A stretch of DNA of 11,484 nucleotides from CAVPRW01 sp046727435 [NCBI: bacterium]. GTDB lineage: Bacteria > Tectomicrobia > Entotheonellia > J063. Where the stretch lies: positions 1-11,484 of the forward strand of contig JBKPCR010000093.1 of NCBI GenBank assembly GCA_046727435.1. The letters are read 5' to 3'. Made by a program: the position numbers and the translations under genes. A model generated the notes under the pieces. The model worked only from the letters and a program-made list of their open reading frames with translations. It made no database searches and was not told where the DNA came from. Shown here one piece after another: positions 1 to 7,150 of this stretch (its first letter is position 1; each line of letters starts with the position of its first letter).

Positions 1-400
1 GCAGCGAGACAGCGAGGACAGCGGCAATACCTAGATACTGGAAGGGCGTGGGGAGCAGTGGAGAGAGCGGCTTCAGCAGTATCGCGAACAACGGAATCGG
101 ATCCATGAACGCAATCGAATCGCCGAGAGGGTAGCCGACCCGGTCAGTGAACGTCAGCGGCCAGTGGAGGCGCGGATCCTGACGAAAGAGTTCCCATGCG
201 ATGTAGTATTGGGCTGGGTCTTCCCCTAACCAGGAGAGATTTGTCGGGTCAAGCCGTGCCTGGCCAAGTACGAGGAGGGCATACAAAAAACCAATCGCTC
301 CCGCGATCAGTAGGTTAAGGGCTATGGAGTTTGGCCATTGAAGCGCACAGCGTGCGTAGGGGAGGTCACCACGGTGAAGAGGTGTCCACGACCGTCGCAT
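1..400 (-). CDS. DUF6311-like membrane protein, N-terminal part (runs off the window)
   Basis: An open frame starts at ATG 400-398 and has no stop before the window edge, giving 133 visible residues. The start is supported by a GGAGAG Shine-Dalgarno sequence just upstream. Residues 1-24 are a basic, probably cytoplasmic tail. Residues about 26-46 form a hydrophobic membrane segment, and a second one begins near residue 119. Between them lies a conserved-looking segment with WLGEDPAQYY (57-66), WELFRQDP (69-76), YPLGDSIAFMDPIPL (90-104) and LPTPFQYLG (116-124). This pattern recalls the N-terminus of DUF6311 membrane proteins, which are common in bacterial polysaccharide clusters and suspected to be GT-C-type membrane glycosyltransferases. 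The assignment is from memory of the motif pattern, and no function is proven. The start lies 26 bp after the end of the broken GT2 gene, so the two may once have been co-transcribed. Only about a quarter of the usual length is visible. Confidence 0.72.
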   Translation of the reverse strand, partial: MRRSWTPLHRGDLPYARCALQWPNSIALNLLIAGAIGFLYALLVLGQARLDPTNLSWLGEDPAQYYIAWELFRQDPRLHWPLTFTDRVGYPLGDSIAFMDPIPLFAILLKPLSPLLPTPFQYLGIAAVLAVSL

Positions 401-426
401 TTGGCTCTCCACGTGAGTTCCCCAAG

Positions 427-711
427 TCAGATGCTCAGCTCCCCACCCACCTGCCAGTTGCCAAGGCTAGATTTACCGAAGCGGAAGCGCACTAGAGGGT
501 CAATAAATCGGGAAACCGGGACGAGGTACTTATTCCAGAACAAGATCTGCTCCAGGATTGAGCTGGATTGTTGCAATACAATGCGAAAACCCTTAGACCG
601 CCGCGTGCCCTCGGCGAACATGGCTTTCATTTCTCCGTTTTTAACAAATCCGTCCAAGAATCGCGGCATGTCTTCTGGCGTATCTTCGCCATCGTTGGCC
701 ATGACGATCAC
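427..711 (-). pseudogene. Fragment of a family-2 glycosyltransferase, cut at both ends
   Basis: The readable frame (GTG 711 to a stop at 427, 94 residues) opens directly in the middle of a GT2 fold. VIVMANDGEDTPEDMP corresponds to the acidic nucleotide-sugar/metal site region that in full-length GT2 proteins lies about 90-100 residues from the N-terminus. It continues with a basic segment (EGTRRSKGFR) and ends near VRFRFGKSSL, which resembles the RFGNFSL element of polyprenyl-phosphate-type GT2 enzymes. In the same frame an in-phase TGA lies six codons before the GTG, and no N-terminal GT-A half with a VDDGS motif exists upstream, where the 1427-residue gene ends at 777. The last residues also leave the family pattern. 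No convincing ribosome binding site precedes the GTG. I read this as a decayed remnant. The alternative, a short independent protein, is less likely because the catalytic fold would be incomplete. Confidence 0.6.
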
Positions 712-776
712 TGCGGTTGTGCTTGGTCATGCTGATTTGCCGGAGGAAGCGTGTATGGCCCACTCCTCGGGTAACG

Positions 777-3700
777 CTAACGACCGTGCCCCCGAGGAAA
801 AGCAACAACGTCTATGGTATCAAGAATATCCAGCTTCAAAGAACCATCGCTGAGCGGATGTTCGAGATTTTTCACATCAAACACATCATAACCAAGAGAT
901 GTCAGTAGCCCTACATAATCCGCTCCACTAGAATGCGAGCAACTACGCAACCAATATTCGTTAATTTCCGAAAGAATGATTGGTTTATTTTTTGATATGA
1001 TTGACATCATCCCCCGGATAACCGCGAGTTCATGTCCCTCAACGTCGAGTTTCACAAGATCAACCATGTCTTCAATAATATCATCTAGGCGAACTGACTC
1101 TACTATGACTTGTTCGGCACTACCAACTTGCCCCACAACAAACATATTTGAAACCTTTGAGACATTTAAATGTCCATGGACATCAGAGCAGGCGAGATTA
1201 TATGCCTTAATTACCCTTTGAAATTGATTCTCCTCGATATTCTTTAAAAGTAGTTTGAAATGAGATGTCATTGGTTCAAAAGCATATACCTTTCCGGTCT
1301 CGCCGACCAATGATGTTATGAGGCAAGCATAGAATCCAATATGTGCACCTACATCGATACATTTCATTCCAGGACGAATGATTCTCTTGAGCAATTCAAC
1401 AGATCGTGGTTCGTATTGCCCAGAAGCCATGACCATTCCCATTTCTCGGTCGCCAGTATTAAACCAGAGGCGAAATTCCTGTAGTTCTGCCATGAACACC
1501 CGGTTAGGTGGAACAAATCCTGTACAATGAGAAAACTCCCCAGAACTAAGAAGATCGTCTAAAAATTCTCGAAAGGTTCGCGTATCGGTTAAGATATGAG
1601 GCAATTCATCTATAAGATCTGGATTGCGTCCAAGTAGAAGACGAATCGCAAAAAACGCGTCAACCGGATTTAACTGTCGTCCGTAGTCAAGATTGTCGTA
1701 CGATGTTAAGAGAAGTCGCAAGTGTTGCATAAGTTTGGCAATTTCCCTGTTCATCAGATGATCCTTTGTGGGAGCCTCTTGCTCGCTAACTGTTATGTCG
1801 GGGCAGGATGCAGCGAGAGTATTCTGGCCTGTACTCTCAGGCAACATGAGCGGTTTGGTCGTCATACTGATGAAGGACTTGGCAGGGCGTGAGTCCTGCA
1901 AAGGACTTGAGCACAGCAGCTTTGACAGCTCGCCCAACAAGGCATATTGCGCACTCGTCGTGAACTCGCGCAGCTCCTCGACGGGCACGTCCAACCGATA
2001 GCGCAACATCCCCCGCATAAAGTGCTCCCAAAACCCTGGCGTCCGTGTGTAATGCCCTTCACCTCTCAGCAGCTGAAGATAGCGCTCGGGATGCTTCTGA
2101 AATAAGATAGGATCATACTCGAAGAACCGTGTTCGCCCTTCGCTGGATTCGCGCTGGACATCCCTCGGCTGGGCTGGATGTAAGACTTTCACATCGTGGG
2201 CAAAGGGGATTTGACCGTATGCGAGGGCTCTCCATGCGAGATCGGTATCTTCTCGAAACGGTCGCTCAAAGCGTTCGTCGAACCCCCCAAGCTTATCGAT
2301 GATCTCCCGCCGCAGGAACAGATTCGCGGTCATAAACCCCACGCCTTCGAAGCCTTGATTGGTGACGATGCGGTAGCGCTCTGTATCTGTCATGTTACTT
2401 TGGACAAGCCCTTCAAGGCCCACAATACCATCGTCCTGGAAATACTTGTAGGCGTTCACAAGCCATTGAACATCCGGCTCGCAGTCGTCATCGGTGAACG
2501 CAAACACTTGACCTCTGGCGTATTTGATGCCGAGATTTCTCGATTTCCCCGGCCCTTTTTCATTGGTGTGGATGTATTGCAGGGCAAAATTATATCGCAG
2601 CGCACCGAGCTCTAACGGCGTAGCGCTCTGGTCGACCACCACCACCTCGAAATCAGAGAACACCTGCCGAGAGAGCAACTCGAGTAGCCTCGTGAGGGAT
2701 GCAGGTCGCTCATAGGAGGGGATGATGACCGAGAAGTATGGGCTAACGGTGTGGGGTCTTTTCGCGCGGGAGTGCTCGATAATCAGCTTTCCCAGCTGCG
2801 CAGAGATATGCCGCCAATCGTACATCTCCTCTGCGAGCTTGCGGCTTTCAGCGGTAAGTCTGGCACGGAGCCGCGAGCGCTGTCGTAACTCGTTGATCCA
2901 ATCGCTAAATCGATCACTTTCAGCTACAATGAAGCACGCATTATTACGGTTGATAATTCCCCGCGCCCCAAGCGGCGTGCTGATCGTCGGCAGGCCAGCG
3001 GCGAGGAAATCGAGCATCTTGATATTGGTCCCAGAGCCCGTGATCATCGGGTTAATGGCGATATCAGCTGCGGCATAAGCCTCGTTCCGCGCTGCGTCGC
3101 TGACTGCGCCGAGAAGCCTCACGTTCGAAGGAACATGTGAGGCAAAGCCTTCCACGATAGCCCGGTCGCCTGCCCCACCGACGATGACAAAAGTCACCTC
3201 TGGATTAGCGGGCGCCAGCTGGTTGAGGATCACTCCAACGGCTTCCATGTTGGGCGGATACGCACTGCCGATAAACAGCGCCACGAATCCCTCAACAGCT
3301 AAATTCTTCCGTGCCCTAGCCCGTGCTGTCAGTGAAGCGGGACGGATAGCTCGTACGTTGACGCCATTCGGCACGACGACGATTTTCTGAGGCTTGACTC
3401 CGTAAATCTCAACAAACGTCTGTTTGTCCTCTTCACAGCAGGCTAAAATCAGGTCGCTTTCCTGGCACAGTTGCCCTTCGATCCACTTGACGCTTTGGGC
3501 CAGGCATGCGCCAAACTCGTTGCTGCCGAGCAACTTCTCGCGCAGGACAGCCTCGCAGTTTTGGGAATCGTAGATGATGAGCTTGTCACCATTGCGCACG
3601 ATATCCCGTAGGCATCCATACATCCAAGGATGAGAAAAGATGATGACCTCCGCTTCCGCCGCATGGCTTCGGACGGCTTCGACCAACTCTGGCGAGCTCC

Positions 3701-5060
3701 AGACGAGCCAGGGGATGGTGACATCGATGATGGTTTTTCCTGGCAGCAGCGCGTTCAAATGGTCGTTGAGGACAAAGTGCTCATGGCTTTGGGGGATATC
3801 GATCTCGCGCAGCCGCTTCGACAACTGCAGCTCGCGGTATTGGGGGCCTGGCCAATCGTAGGTCCCGACATAGGTGGCCTCGATGCCCTCGCTCAATGTA
3901 CTATACAGACCAAGCAAGCGCAGGCGTCCGCCACCCACTGCCGGCTTGATACACTGATTATCGGTTATCACGACCTTAATGGGCCGCTTGATCGCCGGGC
4001 TTTTCTCCCATTTGCGCACCTGCTTTTGGGGCAGTTCGATCGCTGAGAGGATCTTCGCAACCACGGCATCCCAGGTGATATGGGACACTGCCGAAAACCC
4101 CTTCTCACCCATCTCCGCGCCATGGTCGGGATGATCGAGGAGATAGTTGATCTTCTGGGCGATCGCCTTCGGCTCCGGTCGCACTACAAAGCCCGTCACA
4201 CCATTCTTCACGAAATAGGTTGGCTCCCCCGAGTCGAGGCAGGTGATGACGGGTTTCTTGCTTCTGAACGCTTCGATGGTGATGAGCCCATAGTCCTCAT
4301 TTAGTGGGACAAAGGGGACGATCAACGCCCCAGCATACAGGTCAAGCAGTTGCTCATCGGTGATGCGCCCCAGAAACTCGATCCGACGATCGCCGGCAGC
4401 CAATGCTCGGAGGCTGGCTTCATCCTCTCCAGTCCCGGCGATCCACAACGGGATATCCTGCTTGACGTATTGCATAGCTTTGATAAGGAGGTCCACTCGC
4501 TTCCAGCGATGCAGCCGTCCGGGCACGAACACATACTCACCAGTACGAGGCTCCCGAAAGCCCTGCAGAACAGGCGCAGGATGTAACACCTCGAACTTGA
4601 TCTGCTGCCAAAGTACATCCACCTCATAGAGTCGTCTATAGGGGCTATGACCAATCACGAAGTGCTTGCGCACACGGTCTGGGTATAAGGATTTCTTATC
4701 CAAGGCATGGATCAACCGTCGCTGCCGGAATTGCGCTGGAGTCCCTTTCCCATACTCCTGGTGGAACATATCGTAAAATACTCGAATCGTGTGCAGGAGA
4801 TACGAGACATGAGCCCGATGGCGCACCGCATAGGTAGGCGCCTTGGTCGAGATGACAAGATCATAATCGTGCAGGTCAAGGTTGGCGCACCTGTCATAGG
4901 ATTCTAAAATGGCCTCAAAGCTCGACTCGTCGATGAGCACGTCGATTCGGTCGACATCATTAGGAGTTTCGCGGAGTCCCCGGACTAATCCTTTGTAGAG
5001 GGCTTCCGCGCCTCCTCTCTCACCCGATTTCATCACGGGAACCACCACGGCAATATTCAT
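777..5060 (-). CDS. Four-module fusion: GT4, GT4-like and GT2 glycosyltransferases plus FkbM methyltransferase
   Basis: A 1427-residue cytosolic protein without signal peptide or membrane segments. Module 1 (about 1-345) is GT4: GERGGAE (14-19 region), PGRLHRWKRVDLLIKA (180-195) and the EX7E acids E255/E263 in EDYGLITIEAF. Module 2 (about 360-765) is a second GT-B transferase: VVPNGVNV (562-569), FIGSAYPPN (597-605 region) and GSGTNIKMLDFLAAGLP (675-691). Module 3 (about 774-1010) is an inverting GT2: SVIIPSYERP, VVVDQSA, TDDDCEPD with the DDD at 857-859, and FREDTDLAW near 935. A low-complexity linker (about 1040-1100) leads to a DUF4214-like helical segment (LLLGRNPD near 1141, LLSSGEF near 1170) and an FkbM SAM methyltransferase (CIDVGAHIGFYA 1234-1245, YAFEP 1259-1263, VKLDVEGHE 1336-1344). 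The likely role is addition of several sugars and an O-methyl group to one surface glycan; substrates cannot be read from sequence. The start has only a weak ribosome site and lies 51 bp after the coiled-coil methyltransferase gene, suggesting one operon. The FkbM part is markedly AT-richer than the rest. Confidence 0.95.
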   Translation of the reverse strand: MNIAVVVPVMKSGERGGAEALYKGLVRGLRETPNDVDRIDVLIDESSFEAILESYDRCANLDLHDYDLVISTKAPTYAVRHRAHVSYLLHTIRVFYDMFHQEYGKGTPAQFRQRRLIHALDKKSLYPDRVRKHFVIGHSPYRRLYEVDVLWQQIKFEVLHPAPVLQGFREPRTGEYVFVPGRLHRWKRVDLLIKAMQYVKQDIPLWIAGTGEDEASLRALAAGDRRIEFLGRITDEQLLDLYAGALIVPFVPLNEDYGLITIEAFRSKKPVITCLDSGEPTYFVKNGVTGFVVRPEPKAIAQKINYLLDHPDHGAEMGEKGFSAVSHITWDAVVAKILSAIELPQKQVRKWEKSPAIKRPIKVVITDNQCIKPAVGGGRLRLLGLYSTLSEGIEATYVGTYDWPGPQYRELQLSKRLREIDIPQSHEHFVLNDHLNALLPGKTIIDVTIPWLVWSSPELVEAVRSHAAEAEVIIFSHPWMYGCLRDIVRNGDKLIIYDSQNCEAVLREKLLGSNEFGACLAQSVKWIEGQLCQESDLILACCEEDKQTFVEIYGVKPQKIVVVPNGVNVRAIRPASLTARARARKNLAVEGFVALFIGSAYPPNMEAVGVILNQLAPANPEVTFVIVGGAGDRAIVEGFASHVPSNVRLLGAVSDAARNEAYAAADIAINPMITGSGTNIKMLDFLAAGLPTISTPLGARGIINRNNACFIVAESDRFSDWINELRQRSRLRARLTAESRKLAEEMYDWRHISAQLGKLIIEHSRAKRPHTVSPYFSVIIPSYERPASLTRLLELLSRQVFSDFEVVVVDQSATPLELGALRYNFALQYIHTNEKGPGKSRNLGIKYARGQVFAFTDDDCEPDVQWLVNAYKYFQDDGIVGLEGLVQSNMTDTERYRIVTNQGFEGVGFMTANLFLRREIIDKLGGFDERFERPFREDTDLAWRALAYGQIPFAHDVKVLHPAQPRDVQRESSEGRTRFFEYDPILFQKHPERYLQLLRGEGHYTRTPGFWEHFMRGMLRYRLDVPVEELREFTTSAQYALLGELSKLLCSSPLQDSRPAKSFISMTTKPLMLPESTGQNTLAASCPDITVSEQEAPTKDHLMNREIAKLMQHLRLLLTSYDNLDYGRQLNPVDAFFAIRLLLGRNPDLIDELPHILTDTRTFREFLDDLLSSGEFSHCTGFVPPNRVFMAELQEFRLWFNTGDREMGMVMASGQYEPRSVELLKRIIRPGMKCIDVGAHIGFYACLITSLVGETGKVYAFEPMTSHFKLLLKNIEENQFQRVIKAYNLACSDVHGHLNVSKVSNMFVVGQVGSAEQVIVESVRLDDIIEDMVDLVKLDVEGHELAVIRGMMSIISKNKPIILSEINEYWLRSCSHSSGADYVGLLTSLGYDVFDVKNLEHPLSDGSLKLDILDTIDVVAFPRGHGR
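1752..1767 (-). promoter_or_regulatory. Possible internal ribosome binding site and start before the FkbM module
   Basis: On the minus strand AAAGGA (1767-1762) stands 7 nt before an in-frame ATG (1754-1752), which is Met1103 of the fusion protein and reads MNREIAKLM. It falls exactly at the end of the low-complexity linker and before the DUF4214-like segment. Use of this start would give a free 325-residue FkbM methyltransferase. The spacing and sequence are better than at the annotated start of the whole gene. Whether it is used, or is only a relic of a formerly separate gene, cannot be decided from sequence. Confidence 0.4.
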
Positions 5061-5111
5061 CCGATCGCTCTCGATACTGGAGATTTCAGGCCCTATCGCT
5101 TGGGAGGCATG

Positions 5112-6665
5112 TCATGAATGGTATAATTTCCTGCCAATGACGGCGTAATCCTGGAACCCACACAGCAGTTCATTGAGACGCGCAATCCCCCGGTTAAACT
5201 CTTCTGTCACCTGGGGATCAGCGGCAATGCCAGAGAGCGGCGGAATCCCCATGGAAGGCTCAACAGGTGAAGAGAATTTTACTTGCAGATTCTGGAATCC
5301 TGCCGATTCGAAGAGGAACTTCATGGCCTCCGGATGGATCGGCCTAATGTGGGAAAAGTCCATGTAAAAGCTTTGAGCGAAGACTGTCAGACAGGCAGGG
5401 TTAGGGGTTTCAAAGATCAGGACCCCTCCAGGTTGCAGTTTCCGTTGGCAGAGGTTCACCAACTCGATGATTCGGGTCGGTTCAAGGTGTTCCACCAACT
5501 GAGCGGCAAAAAGGCCACCAAGGGATTCATCCGGCAGGGATTCAAGGTACGTGTAAGCCTCCTCCCTCACCACATCCAAGCCCTTCTCTTGGCAGTACAG
5601 CACCATGTCGAGGTTGAGATCCACCCCCTTCGCTCTAATCCCAGCCTCGGTCATCAATTCGAGGAACTCCCCCCTGCCGCAGCCGATATCCAAGACCTGC
5701 GGTGCTTCTTTAAAAAACTCGACATAGACCCTTTGGAGTTCTTTGATGTCCTCCTCCTTTCCTCGAAACCGTTCCTCAAAGCCAAAGTAATCAAAGTATG
5801 GTCCAGCATTTCCTTCGAGTACTGCTTTGGGCAGAGGCAGAGATTTTTTCACCTCTAGGCTATCGGCGTTTGGCCCATCGGTTAATGCCGCGACGAAGCG
5901 CCGTACCCGGCGTTCCGCCCGTGAGGATCGCTCTCGCATCTCCTGGAGTGCCACCGCGTGCTCTTGACGGACCCGTGCCACCTCCTCAACCAGCTGGGCT
6001 CGCAGCCTTTGCAAGCCCGCAGCGTACTCTTGGTGTGTCTCCCGCATCTGTGCGGTCAGCTCTCCTCGCAGCGCTTGTAGGTCAGCTGCTTGGTCCCGGT
6101 GTAGGCCCCCGATCTGCTCCGCCAGCTCTACACGTATTGCCTGCAGCGCGGCCCCCTGCTCTTGATGCACGCCCCCAATCTGCTCAGCCAGCTCTTGATA
6201 TCTCTGCTCGGCTTGCTCGGTCAGCTCTTGGCGTACCTCCCTCACCTGTGCAGTCAATTCCTGGCGTACCTCCCTCCCCTGTGTAGTCAACTCCTGGCGA
6301 AACTCCTTAATCTGCTCTCCCAGTTCCTGACAGATTTTTTGCAGGACCTCAGCATGCTCCCACAGGTGCGCCGCCAGTCGAATATTGGCCGTATTGTACC
6401 CTGATTGTCGCTCCAAACTGGGTGTGAGAAGCTTACGTACCCCTTTTTTGGCCAACAGGACGAACGCTCCCAGAAACTTCCGATGGGAGGTGAGGTGGAA
6501 GTAACGGATTTCCCGACTGCTCTGGAGGGCAGAGAGCTCAGCTGCCACGAGGCCATTGGACGAGGGAGTGGTAGCACCGACGGCGGGAGTGCGCTGTTGG
6601 TTCGGGAGATTCTCTCGGATCTGTGTCATGAGTTCGTCGACATTAATCTCCTGCACGTCGTTCAT
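5112..6665 (-). CDS. Coiled-coil class I SAM-dependent methyltransferase
   Basis: A 517-residue soluble protein. The start ATG 6665-6663 is well supported: AAGGAG lies 5 nt upstream, and a second AAAGGAG lies just before it. Residues 7-20 (INVDELMTQIRENL) resemble the short VNVDELM-like N-terminal motif often seen on methyltransferases of glycan clusters. Residues about 55-85 are basic and hydrophobic and could contact the membrane or a partner. Residues 113-255 are an uninterrupted coiled coil of thirteen 11-residue units. The C-terminal half is a Rossmann methyltransferase: motif I VLDIGCGRGEFLELM (324-338), the acidic end of strand 2 at GVDL (347-350), AAQLVEHLEP (387-396), QPGGVLIFETPNP (411-423) and DFSHIRPIHPEAM (436-448). 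It probably methylates a sugar on a growing surface glycan. The comparison with the WbdD chain terminator is structural analogy only: here the coiled coil comes first and no kinase domain is visible. It is the first gene of the likely operon with the four-module transferase. Confidence 0.93.
   Translation of the reverse strand: MNDVQEINVDELMTQIRENLPNQQRTPAVGATTPSSNGLVAAELSALQSSREIRYFHLTSHRKFLGAFVLLAKKGVRKLLTPSLERQSGYNTANIRLAAHLWEHAEVLQKICQELGEQIKEFRQELTTQGREVRQELTAQVREVRQELTEQAEQRYQELAEQIGGVHQEQGAALQAIRVELAEQIGGLHRDQAADLQALRGELTAQMRETHQEYAAGLQRLRAQLVEEVARVRQEHAVALQEMRERSSRAERRVRRFVAALTDGPNADSLEVKKSLPLPKAVLEGNAGPYFDYFGFEERFRGKEEDIKELQRVYVEFFKEAPQVLDIGCGRGEFLELMTEAGIRAKGVDLNLDMVLYCQEKGLDVVREEAYTYLESLPDESLGGLFAAQLVEHLEPTRIIELVNLCQRKLQPGGVLIFETPNPACLTVFAQSFYMDFSHIRPIHPEAMKFLFESAGFQNLQVKFSSPVEPSMGIPPLSGIAADPQVTEEFNRGIARLNELLCGFQDYAVIGRKLYHS
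5901..6329 (-). repeat. Thirteen in-phase 33-bp/11-residue (hendecad) repeats within the methyltransferase gene
   Basis: Residues 113-255 divide without gaps into thirteen 11-residue units, for example QELTTQGREVR, QELTAQVREVR, QELAEQIGGVH, VELAEQIGGLH, GELTAQMRETH and AQLVEEVARVR. Units 5-12 pair further into four 22-residue units in which one half follows the xELxxQ pattern and the other ends in ALQAIR/DLQALR/GLQRLR/ALQEMR. Eleven-residue periodicity gives a nearly straight, slightly right-handed coiled coil. At about 1.5 angstrom per residue, 143 residues would span roughly 21 nm. The repeats are degenerate at DNA level, so they are not a recent slippage product except perhaps in the first units. 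Confidence 0.9.
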
Positions 6666-6782
6666 AAGGTCTCCTTAAGTCTCCTTTAGAACGTTCCCTC
6701 GGCGGTTTCAATGCTTTATCCTTCCGAGTTTTCCGCCTCCAAACATCGCCTCATCACCCATCAACACACCGTCTAGTTAACT

Positions 6783-6827
6783 CAGCCTGAACGCTGAACT
6801 CTTGACCAAGAAACAGCACTGAGGCTG
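6783..6827 (-). promoter_or_regulatory. Tiered imperfect hairpin in the operon leader
   Basis: Three nested complementary pairs share one axis: CAGCCT (6783-6788) with AGGCTG (6822-6827), GCTG (6793-6796) with CAGC (6814-6817), and CTTG with CAAG in 6801-6810. They are separated by small internal loops. In the predicted transcript this lies about 35-80 nt after the start site. No U-run follows it, so it is not a simple intrinsic terminator. It could be a structured leader or a chance palindrome. The rest of 6666-6956 shows nothing else that I can support. Confidence 0.3.
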
Positions 6828-6869
6828 CCATCAGGAGTATCGCTCCAAGAGCTTTGCGAGAGGGGCCGC

Positions 6870-6898
6870 ATTATACAAGAGGGTGCCCTGGGAGGCAA
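6870..6898 (-). promoter_or_regulatory. Sigma-70-like promoter for the methyltransferase/transferase operon
   Basis: On the minus strand TTGCCT (6898-6893) is followed after 17 bp by a perfect TATAAT (6875-6870). Transcription would begin near 6863 and leave a leader of about 200 nt before the ATG at 6665. No other start signal of this quality is seen in 6666-6956. It lies just downstream of the broken remnant at 6957-7116, so the operon appears to have its own promoter independent of the disrupted upstream genes. Predicted from consensus only. Confidence 0.5.
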
Positions 6899-6956
6899 CC
6901 GTGAAAGCTATAACCGGGTCCAGCACTGGGAAGTATACGGAAGCCCCACTGCCTTG

Positions 6957-7116
6957 TCATTCTGGGCGAAACGCGATGTAATCGAAGGCGACTGCGAGCT
7001 GCCGGGTATCCCCACTTCCAGGCAACACCTTGGCAGGGGATTCCGTGTAATCGTAGACAAAGCGGAAGGCGTTGATCCCCCCGTGAGATCGCCCTGTGGC
7101 AGGTGAAAGGTATAGG
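6957..7116 (-). pseudogene. C-terminal remnant of a gene truncated at the IS66 left end
   Basis: Reading on the minus strand from the IS boundary, one frame runs open for 52 codons to TGA at 6959-6957. It has protein-like composition: GGINAFRFVYDY, then GSGDTRQLAVAFDYIAFRPE as the last 20 residues. The ending, a D-T-R-x-L-x-V-A-F-D-Y strand followed closely by the stop, looks like the C-terminal beta-sandwich end found on some membrane or glycan-processing proteins of polysaccharide clusters. I do not recognise the family with certainty. In this frame a TAA arises within the element's inverted repeat, and no start codon is available, so the piece is untranslated debris. The 5' part of the gene is absent from the window, including from the other side of the element. 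Confidence 0.5.
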
Positions 7117-7136
7117 GTAATTGATTAGTGGGTCGA
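7117..7136 (+). repeat. IS66 left inverted repeat
   Basis: Its 20 bases match the reverse complement of 8601-8620 at 16 positions. The outer core, GT-A/C-ATTGATTAG, matches at 11 of 12 positions. It ends about 15 bp before the transposase stop codon. Confidence 0.8.
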
Positions 7137-7150
7137 AGTCTGGGGGAGGA

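Noticed and set aside
338-853. Plus-strand frame of 171 residues at the left end
   Set aside because: It is antisense to the DUF6311-like start and the GT2 relic, with no recognisable motif and unlikely composition.
5901-6329. CRISPR-like or minisatellite repeat array
   Set aside because: The 33-bp units are in-frame, adjoining and degenerate at DNA level, and encode a coiled coil; there are no spacers.
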